64,000 nt of DNA from Runella salmonicolor. Lineage in GTDB: Bacteria; Bacteroidota; Bacteroidia; Cytophagales; Spirosomataceae. Of this stretch, positions 50,175-59,856 are shown piece by piece. The position numbers were made by a program, and so were the translations under genes. Where the stretch lies: positions 186,001 through 250,000 of the forward strand of contig NZ_JAMZEL010000008.1 of the NCBI RefSeq assembly GCF_024158025.1, read 5' to 3'. The stretch's first letter is position 1, and every line of letters begins with the position of its first letter. The notes beneath the pieces were generated by a model. That model saw only the letters and a list, made by a program, of their open reading frames with translations. It ran no database searches and was not told the DNA's origin.

Positions 50175-50182
50175 TAGTTTTG
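50175..50182 (+). promoter_or_regulatory. Candidate -7 element (TAGTTTTG) for pyrE
   Basis: Exact TAnnTTTG, 28 bp before the pyrE ATG and just behind the preceding terminator. Confidence 0.62.
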
Positions 50183-50210
50183 CAGGATTAAAAACATCTT
50201 TACACCGTTC

Positions 50211-50867
50211 ATGCAAACCACTGTAGCCGTGAATCGACCGGAAGTAGCCCGCCAAGTTGCGGCGTATTTATTAAACATTGAAGCGATTCAACTTCGCCCC
50301 GCGCAGCCTTTCAAATGGAGTTCAGGCTGGAATTCACCCATTTATTGTGACAATCGTCTGGCGCTTTCGTTTCCTGAAGTGCGGACTTTCATCAAAAACG
50401 CCTTGGCGGGAGCCATCAAAAGCCATTTTCCAGCCGTGGAGCTTATTGCAGGAGTAGCTACTGCGGGTATTGCGCAGGGCGCTTTGGTGGCCGATGTGTT
50501 GCATTTGCCGTATGCTTATGTGCGTCCCGAACCCAAAAAACACGGGATGGGCAACCAAATCGAAGGTCGGGTCTTGGCGGGTCAAAAAGTAGTAGTACTC
50601 GAAGACCTCATTTCTACGGGCGGAAGCTCCCTCAAAGTAGTAGATGTACTACGCGAAGCCGGCGTGGAGGTTTTGGGAATGATTTCGATTTTTACCTATG
50701 GCTTTTCCATTGCCGATGAAAATTTCAAGCAGAAAGGCGTCGAATTGGTGTCGTTGAGCAACTACGATTGCTTACTGACCGAAGCCCTCAAATTAGACTA
50801 TATCGAGTCAAGCCAATTGGAAACACTATCTAAATGGCGGGAAGATCCCGGAAGCTGGGGTATGTAA
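50211..50867 (+). CDS. pyrE: Orotate phosphoribosyltransferase
   Basis: 218 residues, full length. The PRPP-binding loop VVVLEDLISTGGSS, the core YVRPEPKKHGMGNQIEG, and FKWSSGWNSPIYCDNR identify PyrE. It converts orotate and PRPP to OMP in pyrimidine synthesis. pgeF follows 10 bp after its stop, so the two are probably cotranscribed. Confidence 0.96.
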   Translation: MQTTVAVNRPEVARQVAAYLLNIEAIQLRPAQPFKWSSGWNSPIYCDNRLALSFPEVRTFIKNALAGAIKSHFPAVELIAGVATAGIAQGALVADVLHLPYAYVRPEPKKHGMGNQIEGRVLAGQKVVVLEDLISTGGSSLKVVDVLREAGVEVLGMISIFTYGFSIADENFKQKGVELVSLSNYDCLLTEALKLDYIESSQLETLSKWREDPGSWGM

Positions 50868-50877
50868 ATCACTATAA

Positions 50878-51630
50878 ATGATGCAATTATTTCACTCGCC
50901 CACCATTTTTCAACGTTTTACGAATCTCATTGCAGCAGAAAGCAGGCGCCACGGTGGGGTGAGCGCGGCTCCTTTTTCGTCGCTTAACTTGGGCATTAAC
51001 ACCAAAGATGCGCCCGAGAATGTGCTAGAAAACCGACGACTTTTTTTTGAAAAGTTGGAGATTTCGGAAGCTAGACTTGCCTCCTCTCATCAAGTACACG
51101 GAGATAGCATTCAAATAGTGACTGAACCGGGCCGGACCGAAGGCTTTGATGCGCTCGTCACGGAGGTGCCAGAAGTTGTGCTTGGGGTCACCGTTGCCGA
51201 TTGTACCCCCGTACTGATTTATGACGCTCATCGTCGGGTTGTTGGGGCGGTTCATGCTGGATGGCGGGGCACGGTGTCTCAACTGGTCTATAAAACCCTC
51301 GAAACCATGCACGCCGAATACGGCACTGCTCCGGGTGATTGCTTCGCCTACGTGGGTACGTGCATCGATGAAAATGCTTTTGAAGTGGGAGAAGAAGTAG
51401 CGGAGCAGTTTCCTGATAAATTCAAACGGTTTGATACGGGCAGGGGAAAGTATTTGGTGGACTTAAAACGCGCCAATGCCGCGCAGTTAGAAAATTTTGG
51501 AATTCCTTCGGAGCGGATTGAAATATCACCGTATTCAACCATTACCCACAATGACGATTATTTCTCCTATCGTTTGGAAAATGGCCAAACGGGGCGGATG
51601 TTGGCCGTCATTGGGATGAAAAATGCGTAA
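50878..51630 (+). CDS. pgeF: Peptidoglycan editing factor PgeF (multicopper polyphenol oxidase family)
   Basis: 250 residues. Conserved metal-site motifs are LASSHQVHGD, VTVADCTPVLIYD and VGAVHAGWRGT (His and Cys ligands). FAYVGTCIDENAFEVGEEV is also family-typical (DUF152/YfiH). PgeF-type enzymes act on misassembled peptidoglycan stems, and related members oxidise or deaminate purine nucleosides. The gene begins MMQ at 50878; the second Met at 50881 is an equal alternative. Likely operon with pyrE. Confidence 0.92.
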   Translation: MMQLFHSPTIFQRFTNLIAAESRRHGGVSAAPFSSLNLGINTKDAPENVLENRRLFFEKLEISEARLASSHQVHGDSIQIVTEPGRTEGFDALVTEVPEVVLGVTVADCTPVLIYDAHRRVVGAVHAGWRGTVSQLVYKTLETMHAEYGTAPGDCFAYVGTCIDENAFEVGEEVAEQFPDKFKRFDTGRGKYLVDLKRANAAQLENFGIPSERIEISPYSTITHNDDYFSYRLENGQTGRMLAVIGMKNA

Positions 51631-51684
51631 ACATACGGTAAACGTTATTGAAAAAAATAACCTCGCTCGGGCTAACATGATACA

Positions 51685-52602
51685 ATGCAACAATCTTCTT
51701 CTGTAAAACTTTGGGCCAATCTGGTCATTGTGTATGTCGTATGGGGCTCTACCTTTTTGGGGGTTCGCTACGCTATTGAAGTGCTCCCGCCGTTGTTGAC
51801 CAATGCCATTCGGTTTCTGGTGGGTGGTGTCATTTTCTTTTTGTTTACGCTGCTTCGTGGATATTCTATTCCGAGCATAAAGCAATGGCTTTCAGCGGCT
51901 TGGATTGGAATGCTTTTGAGCGGTGTCGGAAACTGCGCCGTTGCCTACGCCATTGGATTTATGCCTACCGGGTTGGTGGCACTGCTGGTAGCCACGCTGC
52001 CGGGTTGGATGGTGGGTTTGGATTATTATTTCTTTGGAAAACAAAAACCTTCGTGGCTAACGGTGGTCGGCTTGGGTGTCGGCCTGATTGGAATGTATAT
52101 TTTACTGAATCCGGGAGAGAACCTCGCCCAACGTGAAATCCCCTTATTCCCCGCTTTTTTGGTTTTTATCGGGTCAATTACTTGGGCGTGGGGGTCGTTA
52201 CAATCCCCGTATTTAGACATGCCTCCTCAAATGCAGACCACCGCGATCCAGATGTTGGGCGGGGGAGTTTTTTCCTTGGTGATGAGCTTGTTTTTGGAGC
52301 CAAATGGCTTTAAAGCCTTCGATAACATGACCCATCAAACCTACATGGCCTTACTTTATCTGATTGTGATGGGTTCTTTTGTGGGGTATTCGGCTTACGT
52401 TTGGTTGTTGCACCATGCGGCACCTTCTTTGACCGCCACCTATGCGTATGTCAACCCAGTAGTGGCCATGATTTTAGGGTGGCTAGTGGTAAACGAAAAA
52501 TTAAGCACCCGCTCGCTGGTCGCTTCGGCGGTGGTTTTGACGGGCGTAGTTTTGATTACATTTGGCCGAAGAGCTTCGGCCAAAGCTGGCAATTTGCGTT
52601 AG
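51685..52602 (+). CDS. EamA-family transporter (YedA-like)
   Basis: 305 residues, ten predicted membrane helices in two EamA repeats. Motifs are VYVVWGSTFLGVRYAIE near the N terminus, RFLVGGVIFFLF, GFMPTGLVALLVATLPGW and, in the second repeat, SLTATYAYVNPVVAMILGWLV. EamA proteins export metabolites or amino acids; the substrate is unknown. It lies 54 bp behind pgeF on the same strand without a terminator between. Confidence 0.9.
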   Translation: MQQSSSVKLWANLVIVYVVWGSTFLGVRYAIEVLPPLLTNAIRFLVGGVIFFLFTLLRGYSIPSIKQWLSAAWIGMLLSGVGNCAVAYAIGFMPTGLVALLVATLPGWMVGLDYYFFGKQKPSWLTVVGLGVGLIGMYILLNPGENLAQREIPLFPAFLVFIGSITWAWGSLQSPYLDMPPQMQTTAIQMLGGGVFSLVMSLFLEPNGFKAFDNMTHQTYMALLYLIVMGSFVGYSAYVWLLHHAAPSLTATYAYVNPVVAMILGWLVVNEKLSTRSLVASAVVLTGVVLITFGRRASAKAGNLR

Positions 52603-52644
52603 TGCATTTCTCTGACCAATTTTTAACAAAACCCATACGTTCCC

Positions 52645-53259
52645 ATGACCCGAAATGTAGCCATTTTCTTATTCGATGAGGTAGAAGTGCTCGATTTTGC
52701 GGGCCCTTATGAGGTTTTCAGCGTAACTGGACTGCGGACATTTACGGAGAAACCTTTCCACGTTTACACAGTTGCTGAGAAATCCCCCGTGGTGGCCCGC
52801 AACGGACTGACTATTATTCCCGATTATTTGTTGGATACCTGCCCCGAACCGGACCTGATTCTTATTCCGGGTGGAGGCGGTTTTTCTCCCGAAGGAGTTG
52901 CTTTTGGAAGTCGTCGGGAAATGGACAATGATGTGGTGTTGGAGTGGGTAAAAAAGCACGCTGCTCACGTTGAATTGGTTCTTTCGGTCTGTACGGGGGC
53001 CTTGATTTTGGGTAAAGCGGGGCTGTTGGAAGGACTGCAAGCCACGACCCATTTTAAAGCATTGGATGCCTTAAGGGCCATTTCGCCAACGATTGAGGTA
53101 CTAGAAGGAGTTCGATACGTTGATAATGGCCAAGTCATCCTCTCTGCGGGTGTATCAGCAGGCATCGACATGTCTTATTACGTAGTCAGTAAATTACTGG
53201 GCAAAGAAGTAGCCGACGAAGCGGCGCGTTATGCCCAATACGATTACTGGCAAGAATAA
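52645..53259 (+). CDS. DJ-1/PfpI family protein
   Basis: 204 residues. The class I glutamine amidotransferase-like fold has the nucleophile Cys in VLSVCTGALILGKAGLL. The opening VAIFLFDEVEVLDFAGPYEVFSV is typical of the AraC-associated/ThiJ subgroup (without the AraC domain), and GGGGFSPEGVAFGSRREMDN follows. Possible roles are chaperone, glyoxalase or isonitrile hydratase; none can be assigned. 42 bp behind the EamA gene. Confidence 0.88.
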   Translation: MTRNVAIFLFDEVEVLDFAGPYEVFSVTGLRTFTEKPFHVYTVAEKSPVVARNGLTIIPDYLLDTCPEPDLILIPGGGGFSPEGVAFGSRREMDNDVVLEWVKKHAAHVELVLSVCTGALILGKAGLLEGLQATTHFKALDALRAISPTIEVLEGVRYVDNGQVILSAGVSAGIDMSYYVVSKLLGKEVADEAARYAQYDYWQE

Positions 53260-53407
53260 AGTACAAACTATACTCTAAATGCCTTGCTAGGGCCTCTTAG
53301 TGGGGAAAATAACCGTTTTTGGGTGATTTTATTTGCTAATATTTGACTAATTTTATACTTTGTTTCGTTGTATTAATACTGAAAACCATTCTACAAACTT
53401 TAGTGAT

Positions 53408-53920
53408 ATGAAAAAATATCTTTACGCTGCACTATTTATTACTTCAGCCATGTTGGCAGGATGCTCAAAATCTGAGCCAGAACCAGAACCCGCCGAGCAA
53501 GTGATTGGGAGCTACACCGTGGAAAAACTTACCGAAGCTATTAAATACGCCAACTCTGCTTCAGAATATGCCGAAACAACGAATTATCCCGTAAAAGGTA
53601 CTACCAATACTGGCATCGGTTATGAAGTAAACGCGGTATTGGATGTTGCCAAAACAGCGTCAAACATCGTGACCGTGACGTTTACCCAAACGGCGAAATT
53701 GTCCAACGGGCAGACCGAAAAGAGCAATTCCGCCTTTACAGGTATCGAATTAAAGAAAATAGAAGGTACTTCTGGCGAATTTGACATGCTGGACACAGGT
53801 GTTAAAATCGGTTCCATTGGCAAAAATGCCATTACCATCGAAGAGGTTACCAATGATAAAGATAGCTCAGGAGTAGCCTATACATATACGTTCCGTATTA
53901 CGGGTAAAAAAGCCCAATAG
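53408..53920 (+). CDS. Small lipoprotein, unknown
   Basis: 170 residues from the ATG at 53408. A lipoprotein signal ends in MLAGCSKSEPEPEP (Cys19), with an acidic EPEPEPAE linker. The mature part is a predicted beta domain (IGSYTVEKLTEAI, NIVTVTFTQTAKL, GVAYTYTFRITGKK). I know no family for it. The frame from 53360 would start before the signal and is rejected. A terminator follows. Confidence 0.75.
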   Translation: MKKYLYAALFITSAMLAGCSKSEPEPEPAEQVIGSYTVEKLTEAIKYANSASEYAETTNYPVKGTTNTGIGYEVNAVLDVAKTASNIVTVTFTQTAKLSNGQTEKSNSAFTGIELKKIEGTSGEFDMLDTGVKIGSIGKNAITIEEVTNDKDSSGVAYTYTFRITGKKAQ

Positions 53921-53942
53921 TTAATTATACGTTAAGATTTAG

Positions 53943-53995
53943 AAAGTTAGCAGTTACGCAATTCCATCAATATTGCACAACTGCTGACTTTTTAC
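53943..53995 (+). terminator. Rho-independent terminator after the lipoprotein gene
   Basis: AAAGTTAGCAGTT (53943-53955) pairs with AACTGCTGACTTT (53979-53991, one G-T) around an inner GCAAT/ATTGC, with a T-tract. Confidence 0.78.
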
Positions 53996-54022
53996 GTTTT
54001 TAATAACCTTAACTTAATCTAA

Positions 54023-56572
54023 ATGAGGCAGTTGAAGCGTAGATATTTGTGGGGTTTTTGGATTGCTTCGCTATTGTATTCCTCCCTTACCTTTGCCAAT
54101 GATCAACAGCGGTATTTGGCCGTGTTGCTTTTAAATACCAACCGGTCGTTGGATGTAGACTTGGATTTGTTGGAGGGCGGGGTCAAAGCAGGGTGTAATG
54201 CTGTTCATTTAACCATCTACTGGGATCAGGTATACACAACTGCTACTTCGCAGGCCGACTGGCGTAAGTATGACACCCAAATTAATTTGGCCCAAAAATT
54301 AGGGGTAAAAATAGCCCTTCGAATCTTGGTAGGGCGGCATGTCAGTCGGATTCAGGGTTTTTGGGACAACGAACACCGCCAACGCGACCAGCATGGACAG
54401 GCCTTGATTTCGGGCTATAGCGCTACCTATTTTAGTTATGCCCATCGACCTTCGGTAGAAAAAGCCCGGGCTTTTATCAAAGAAGTATGCCAACGATATA
54501 ACAATCTGCAACAACAAGGGGTGATTTCGTGGGTATCGGTTTCGACGACTCCTACGCAAGAAACGGGATATTATCACGAAAACGCGCCTGAAGGCTATAA
54601 TTACCCGACGGTTTTTGATTATTCGCCCGTCATGCAGCAGGAGTTTCGGATTTGGCTAAGCCGCAGGTACAAAAAAATTGAGCGTCTGAATGTTTTTTGG
54701 CAAACGGAGTACAAAAGTTTTGAAGAAGTGACACCTCCCGTATCACTTAAATACCGCGAACAGGTTTTTTGGGGGCAATCAGGCCGAGATTGGTACGTTT
54801 TTCGTCACGCCATCTTCAAGCAGTTTGTGGAACAAACCACCCAAACCATCAAAAGTGTAAATAGCACGTACCGCGTTATCACGGATTTTGGTTCGGTCTT
54901 TGATCAAATCAGTGTGTTTAACGGCACCCTTGCTTTCCGTGATTTGAATCGTTCGACCGATGGGGTCAAAATCAACGACGATTTGCAGTATGATCACCGC
55001 TTTTCAACCGATCTTTTAAGGAGTAACGTTTTGCCGGGCCAATGGGTACTGAATGAGGTATATCCTGATCCCAAACATAGCCCAGAATTGATTACTCGTC
55101 AAATTGATGAAAATTTTGAACACGGTGCACATTGGGTGAGTATAGTCATTGCTACCCAAGCGGCGCTGGACGTTGTACGGCCCATTATTCAAGCCAGCGT
55201 TCCTAAATGGCTCAAAAAACCGTATGCTGAGGTATCACCAGTGGCTTACATGGATTATACGCTGTCGCGGGTAGTAGAGTTTGGCTATTATAGCGGCGGT
55301 GTGTACGGAGAATGGCTGAACCGGGCGGGGCATGAGTCCAACCGAAAGCCGGTGGCTATTCGGATGGTGGAAGATTTACTGGTCGATTCGCTTCAAGGGT
55401 CTATCAATCAGGTGCCTGTCGTCAGAAATTCGTTGCCTACCAAAATTGTCAAGGTCAATAATGCGTTTTCCTATCGCTTGAGTTCGGAAGTTTTTGCCGA
55501 CATTGATGGAATCATAGACACCGTTGTTATCAACAACTTACCCGCTTGGTTGACGTTCAAAAACAACGTTTTTTCGGGCACTCCTCCCCAAACGGGGAGC
55601 TTTACCATGCTCCTGCGTGCTACCGATGATGACGGTGCTTCGGTCGAAACTAATTTTACCATCATCGTGAATAATGTTGGCCGAACGAACCAAATTCCAA
55701 TTGTTCAAAAACCTATTCAAAATGTAAAAGGAGTTTATAAACAACCCTTTACATTCACTTTTTCTGACAGTACTTTTGTCGATTTTGATGGTTTTATTAC
55801 GCGTTTAGAAGTCACTGGATTACCTTCATGGGCGCAGTTTCGACGCCGAGAAATTCGGGGATTGGCCGATGCCGTGGGCGAATATACCATCACTGTACGG
55901 GCCTACGACGACGAAGAGGCCGTGGCCCAAACTTCCTTCAAGATTACGATTAGCTATCCCATCGTTTCGTTTGATTTGATTCAGGCGGGCCGAGTGGGGG
56001 AGCGTTTTTTAATCAAAAGGCTTCAAAATGAAGAGGTTCTGTCCTCGTCCGACCTGCCTCCTTTGTTGAATATTTATGCTACTTGCGACGCCGTTTTTGA
56101 TGAATTTGAGCTGCAATTGTCGGGAGGGCACGTTCAAAAAGCCCAATCTGAAAGTTCACCTTTTGCGCTTTTTAGGGGCGATGGCGGCTTTCCGACGGTG
56201 GTCGGAACGTACCAGGTCAAAGGGAATGCCTATTTTCAAAAAGAGCTGATTTCTTCGGCTACCTATCGTTTTCAAATCATTGCCACCGACCCGCTGACAA
56301 AACTGCCGATTCCGTTGGCCGACTGGGCTTTGTTTCCCAATCCCTGTTATCAATTTTTGAATGTAAAACTTCCTGATAATGTGTCGATTCAGAAGATTCA
56401 GCTGGTGAATGTGCTGGGGCAAACTCAGCCGATTCTGGACAATGCTACCTCTATCGCTAATCAACTTTTAAGCATTAACTTAACCGACTTCAAACTGCCT
56501 GCTGGTGTTTATTTTTTAAAATTGCAGAAGGAAGATTCTTCTTGGCAGGCGTTTAAACTGATAAAGCAATAA
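54023..56572 (+). CDS. T9SS cargo protein with TIM-barrel-like hydrolase domain and Ig repeats
   Basis: 849 residues. The signal peptide ends near LTFA. Residues ~28-400 look like a (beta/alpha)8 hydrolase of the GH42/GH5-like kind: NAVHLTIYWDQVY, VKIALRILVGRH, VSTTPTQETGYYHE (Glu180) and WVLNEVYPDP (Glu345). Two cadherin/dystroglycan-type repeats (about 470-560 and 570-650; FADIDGIIDTVVI, GTPPQTGSFTMLLRATDDDG) follow. A type IX C-terminal sorting domain closes the protein (DWALFPNPCYQFLNVKL ... GVYFLKL). It is secreted or surface-bound. Substrate unknown. The paralogue starts 8 bp behind its stop. Confidence 0.82.
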   Translation: MRQLKRRYLWGFWIASLLYSSLTFANDQQRYLAVLLLNTNRSLDVDLDLLEGGVKAGCNAVHLTIYWDQVYTTATSQADWRKYDTQINLAQKLGVKIALRILVGRHVSRIQGFWDNEHRQRDQHGQALISGYSATYFSYAHRPSVEKARAFIKEVCQRYNNLQQQGVISWVSVSTTPTQETGYYHENAPEGYNYPTVFDYSPVMQQEFRIWLSRRYKKIERLNVFWQTEYKSFEEVTPPVSLKYREQVFWGQSGRDWYVFRHAIFKQFVEQTTQTIKSVNSTYRVITDFGSVFDQISVFNGTLAFRDLNRSTDGVKINDDLQYDHRFSTDLLRSNVLPGQWVLNEVYPDPKHSPELITRQIDENFEHGAHWVSIVIATQAALDVVRPIIQASVPKWLKKPYAEVSPVAYMDYTLSRVVEFGYYSGGVYGEWLNRAGHESNRKPVAIRMVEDLLVDSLQGSINQVPVVRNSLPTKIVKVNNAFSYRLSSEVFADIDGIIDTVVINNLPAWLTFKNNVFSGTPPQTGSFTMLLRATDDDGASVETNFTIIVNNVGRTNQIPIVQKPIQNVKGVYKQPFTFTFSDSTFVDFDGFITRLEVTGLPSWAQFRRREIRGLADAVGEYTITVRAYDDEEAVAQTSFKITISYPIVSFDLIQAGRVGERFLIKRLQNEEVLSSSDLPPLLNIYATCDAVFDEFELQLSGGHVQKAQSESSPFALFRGDGGFPTVVGTYQVKGNAYFQKELISSATYRFQIIATDPLTKLPIPLADWALFPNPCYQFLNVKLPDNVSIQKIQLVNVLGQTQPILDNATSIANQLLSINLTDFKLPAGVYFLKLQKEDSSWQAFKLIKQ

Positions 56573-56579
56573 CCATACA

Positions 56580-59500
56580 ATGTTGAGTTTGATATTGACG
56601 ATTGTTTACAATAAAACCAAAACGCTGAAGGCACTCCTTTTTTTGGGATTTTTGGTGCTGCCACTAGCCTTGAAATCGCAGAATACTGACACCCAGCGAT
56701 ATGTGGGTTTGCAATTGCTTAATCTTGACCCGCGCCCAGAAGCAGGGATGGATGTCATTGAAGCGTCGATTGCCAATGGTTGCAACTTAGTGGCCCTCAC
56801 CATTCAGTGGGATGAAGTTTACAAAGACAATACTTCTCCGCCCGATTGGCGTCAGTACGACCGTCAGATTGAATACATTGCAAAGACCAATGCTAAAATA
56901 GCGCTACGCATCATTGTGGGCCGACTTTATTACCGGTTGGACGGTTATTGGACGGCCAAAGAAACCATGAAGGATGATTTGGGGCGGCCTCTTTCGGGGG
57001 TTTATGGCCGAACTTGCTTTAGTTTTTCGCATCAGCCCACGGTTGCCAAATCCCAAAATTTTATCAAAGAAGTGTGTCAACGCTACAACGCCTACCAAAA
57101 TCAGGGTAAAATTTTGTACGTTTCCTTCGGTAACTTATCGACCCAAGAGCTAGGGTACCCTCATGAGACCAATTTTGAAGGCGGCAAACAATACCTTGCG
57201 GGTTTTGATTATTCCGATTCATCGTTGGATTCGTTTAGGGTATGGGCCGAAAAACGCTACAAACGCATCAATAAACTCAACTACCATTGGGGAACAAAAT
57301 ATACCTCATTTAAGACATTAATGCCGCCCGGAACGGCGTACAATCCGTATCCCACTTATCGAAAAAAATCGGGAAAAGATTGGTACCTTTTTTCGCATTC
57401 GCAACTTCAAAATTATATAGACGGCACAATTAATGGTATCAAACAAGTAAATCCACAGTATAAAATTGTCAATGAATACGGTGCCGTAACGGCCGATTTT
57501 TCGGCCATGATGATTGCTTACTCCTTCAAAACGCTCGACGCAAAAACGGACGGGACTAAGGTACACAATGACCCCTATTACAATCACCGTTGGGTAACTG
57601 ACGTGATACGCTCTAATCGACCCGCCAATAAATGGACGGCAAACGAAGTGTTTTACACGCCGCAAACGCCCATTGATTTATTGAGACGTCAGTTTAATGA
57701 ATGTTTTGAGCATGGCTCCAAGATTGTAACGCTGGTGACGGCGGGGCCTGAGCCAGGGGCTATGCGTTTGATTCAGGAGATGGCGGGCCGTTGGCTCAAT
57801 ACGCCGCTGTCCGAAATCAAACCGCAACATTCTATTTCTTACACTTTGACCGAAGCCCTTGATTCTACCATGAAAAACGTGGAAAAAAGATGGGTTGAAA
57901 AAGTGGGGTCAAATCCGCAACCCGTTCATATTGAATTGGTTGAAGATATTTTGTCGGAAGAGTATTGGAAACCACTCAGTGTGAATCTGCCGCCAATTAT
58001 TGCCAATCAGGTCACGGAGCGGGCAAGTAAACCCCGCAAAGCGTACAGTTATACCTTGCCCAAGGATGTATTTGCGGACCCCGACGGGGATATTGTCAAA
58101 ATAGAAGCCCTCGAAAAACCCCAGTGGCTAAATTTGAACAACGGGGTTCTGTCGGGAAATGTGCCAGATGTAATCGGTGACTTCAAAATAACCCTCCGCG
58201 CCACCGACGATGAAGGCGCCACGGTGTTGATGAGTTTTAATCTCAAAGTGACCAACATAAACGTTAAACCTATTGTCAAACGTCCCGTGCCAGACTTTGA
58301 GACATCACTCCAAAAATTGGTGTTTTATCAATTCTTGCCCGACCATTTTGACGACCCCGATGGCGTCATTGTACGCATACAGGCCAGCGGGTTACGCCCG
58401 TGGATGACTTACAGTTCCAAAGAGTTTTCGGCGTATCCGCAGGAGCAGGGCACATTTACCGTCAACCTTCGAGCATACGATGACGACAGCGCGTTTGTGG
58501 AAACATCGTTTAAAATAAAAGTGCTTAACATCCCTCCCGTGGCCAAACAGCAACTGCCCGAAAAAGTGATTGCGCGCGGCAAAGCGTTTCGTTTTAAGAT
58601 TTCGCCCAACCTTTTCAGCGACCCTGACGGTGAGATTGTCAGAGTAGGAGCGGCCAAACTGCCCGCGTGGCTTACCTTTAACGGGACAGAACTGCGGGGA
58701 ACTCCCCCCGAACTGGCAACGTATCGGGTTGGAATTCGGGCGTATGATAACGGCGGTGATTCGGTCGAAATACCGTTTGTGATAAAAGTAGACGTGCAGG
58801 GTGCCCAAAATTCTCCCCCTCTTGCCCGCTATACGTTGCCCAATGTGCAGATGTTTGCCACCCAAAAATTTACTTACCGGATTCCTGATTCATTGTTTTA
58901 TGATACCAATGGCTACGTTGACCGAATCGAAGCGCCCAACCTACCTGCTTGGCTTTCGTTTCAAAACAATGAAATTTCGGGAGTAGCTTTACAGGCAGGC
59001 ACTTACACGGTTACGGTCAGGGCCATTGACGATGACGAAACGGCCACCAATGTTACCTTTAAAGTCGAAGTGCGCTACGCAAATATCAGTTTTGAGTTGA
59101 TTCAGGCGGGAAAAATTGGCGAACGGCGGCTCATTGGACCATTGAGCAACGGGGACGTACTTCAGGAAGAGACTATGCCGAATAAAATCACGATATATGC
59201 CAATTGCGAAGTTCCTGCCAAGAAAGTATTGCTGAAATTGACGGGCCCTTATCAACGGGAAATCACCGCTGAGCGGTTTCCTTTTGCTTTGTTTGACGAA
59301 ACAACAGGTTTTTCTCCGATAGCAGGGAGTTATACGCTGGAAGCTGCGGCTTTTAACGATTCATTGCAGGTGAGTGCCGCAACGATTCGTTTTACGATTA
59401 AAACAACGCAACCATTGACGGACTGGCAAGTATATCCAAATCCTTTTTCAAACGTCTGCAATGTAAAATTGCCTGATTTGCTGGATATTAATGCTTTGAG

Positions 59501-59678
59501 TTTTAGGGTGATTGCTGTGTCAGGCCAGGAAATAATGATGGGTAAACGTCAGATAACCGTCGTCGATAAAGTCGCCTATATCAATTTGTCAGATGCCCAG
59601 TTGCCAAGTGGTACGTACATATTGCAGGTTTTTGATAATGAAACGTTACTGAAAGGGATTAGAATCTTGAAGCAGTAA
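56580..59678 (+). CDS. Paralogous T9SS cargo protein with additional Ig repeats
   Basis: 1032 residues, tandem paralogue of the preceding gene. The signal peptide runs to about LALKSQ. The barrel domain keeps the two acidic positions: Glu190 in LSTQELGYPHE and Glu356 in WTANEVFYTPQ. It then has four Ig-like/cadherin-type repeats (about 480-860; FADPDGDIVKIEAL, FDDPDGVIVRIQA, FSDPDGEIVRVGA, FYDTNGYVDRIEA) where its neighbour has two. The end is a type IX sorting domain (DWQVYPNPFSNVCNVKLPD ... GTYILQV). Repeat number is the main difference between paralogues, suggesting expansion after duplication. Cotranscribed with the first gene. Confidence 0.82.
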   Translation: MLSLILTIVYNKTKTLKALLFLGFLVLPLALKSQNTDTQRYVGLQLLNLDPRPEAGMDVIEASIANGCNLVALTIQWDEVYKDNTSPPDWRQYDRQIEYIAKTNAKIALRIIVGRLYYRLDGYWTAKETMKDDLGRPLSGVYGRTCFSFSHQPTVAKSQNFIKEVCQRYNAYQNQGKILYVSFGNLSTQELGYPHETNFEGGKQYLAGFDYSDSSLDSFRVWAEKRYKRINKLNYHWGTKYTSFKTLMPPGTAYNPYPTYRKKSGKDWYLFSHSQLQNYIDGTINGIKQVNPQYKIVNEYGAVTADFSAMMIAYSFKTLDAKTDGTKVHNDPYYNHRWVTDVIRSNRPANKWTANEVFYTPQTPIDLLRRQFNECFEHGSKIVTLVTAGPEPGAMRLIQEMAGRWLNTPLSEIKPQHSISYTLTEALDSTMKNVEKRWVEKVGSNPQPVHIELVEDILSEEYWKPLSVNLPPIIANQVTERASKPRKAYSYTLPKDVFADPDGDIVKIEALEKPQWLNLNNGVLSGNVPDVIGDFKITLRATDDEGATVLMSFNLKVTNINVKPIVKRPVPDFETSLQKLVFYQFLPDHFDDPDGVIVRIQASGLRPWMTYSSKEFSAYPQEQGTFTVNLRAYDDDSAFVETSFKIKVLNIPPVAKQQLPEKVIARGKAFRFKISPNLFSDPDGEIVRVGAAKLPAWLTFNGTELRGTPPELATYRVGIRAYDNGGDSVEIPFVIKVDVQGAQNSPPLARYTLPNVQMFATQKFTYRIPDSLFYDTNGYVDRIEAPNLPAWLSFQNNEISGVALQAGTYTVTVRAIDDDETATNVTFKVEVRYANISFELIQAGKIGERRLIGPLSNGDVLQEETMPNKITIYANCEVPAKKVLLKLTGPYQREITAERFPFALFDETTGFSPIAGSYTLEAAAFNDSLQVSAATIRFTIKTTQPLTDWQVYPNPFSNVCNVKLPDLLDINALSFRVIAVSGQEIMMGKRQITVVDKVAYINLSDAQLPSGTYILQVFDNETLLKGIRILKQ

Positions 59679-59778
59679 AATGCTCAAATTAGAAGTGATT
59701 TTGTTCTCTTTTTTACATAAATCCTATTTGAGGTAATCAATCATCGACGTTTTTCTGAATAGATTAGCAGTTCTTCCT

Positions 59779-59786
59779 TACATTTG
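59779..59786 (+). promoter_or_regulatory. Candidate -7 element (TACATTTG) for the M28 peptidase gene
   Basis: Exact TAnnTTTG in the 59679-59856 gap, 70 bp before the ATG at 59857. Confidence 0.45.
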
Positions 59787-59856
59787 GTGTTCAATTAAAG
59801 TGGCAAAGTTTAAAAATCGAATGCCTGTCATTTTTGAAACCCAAAACAATTTTTTT

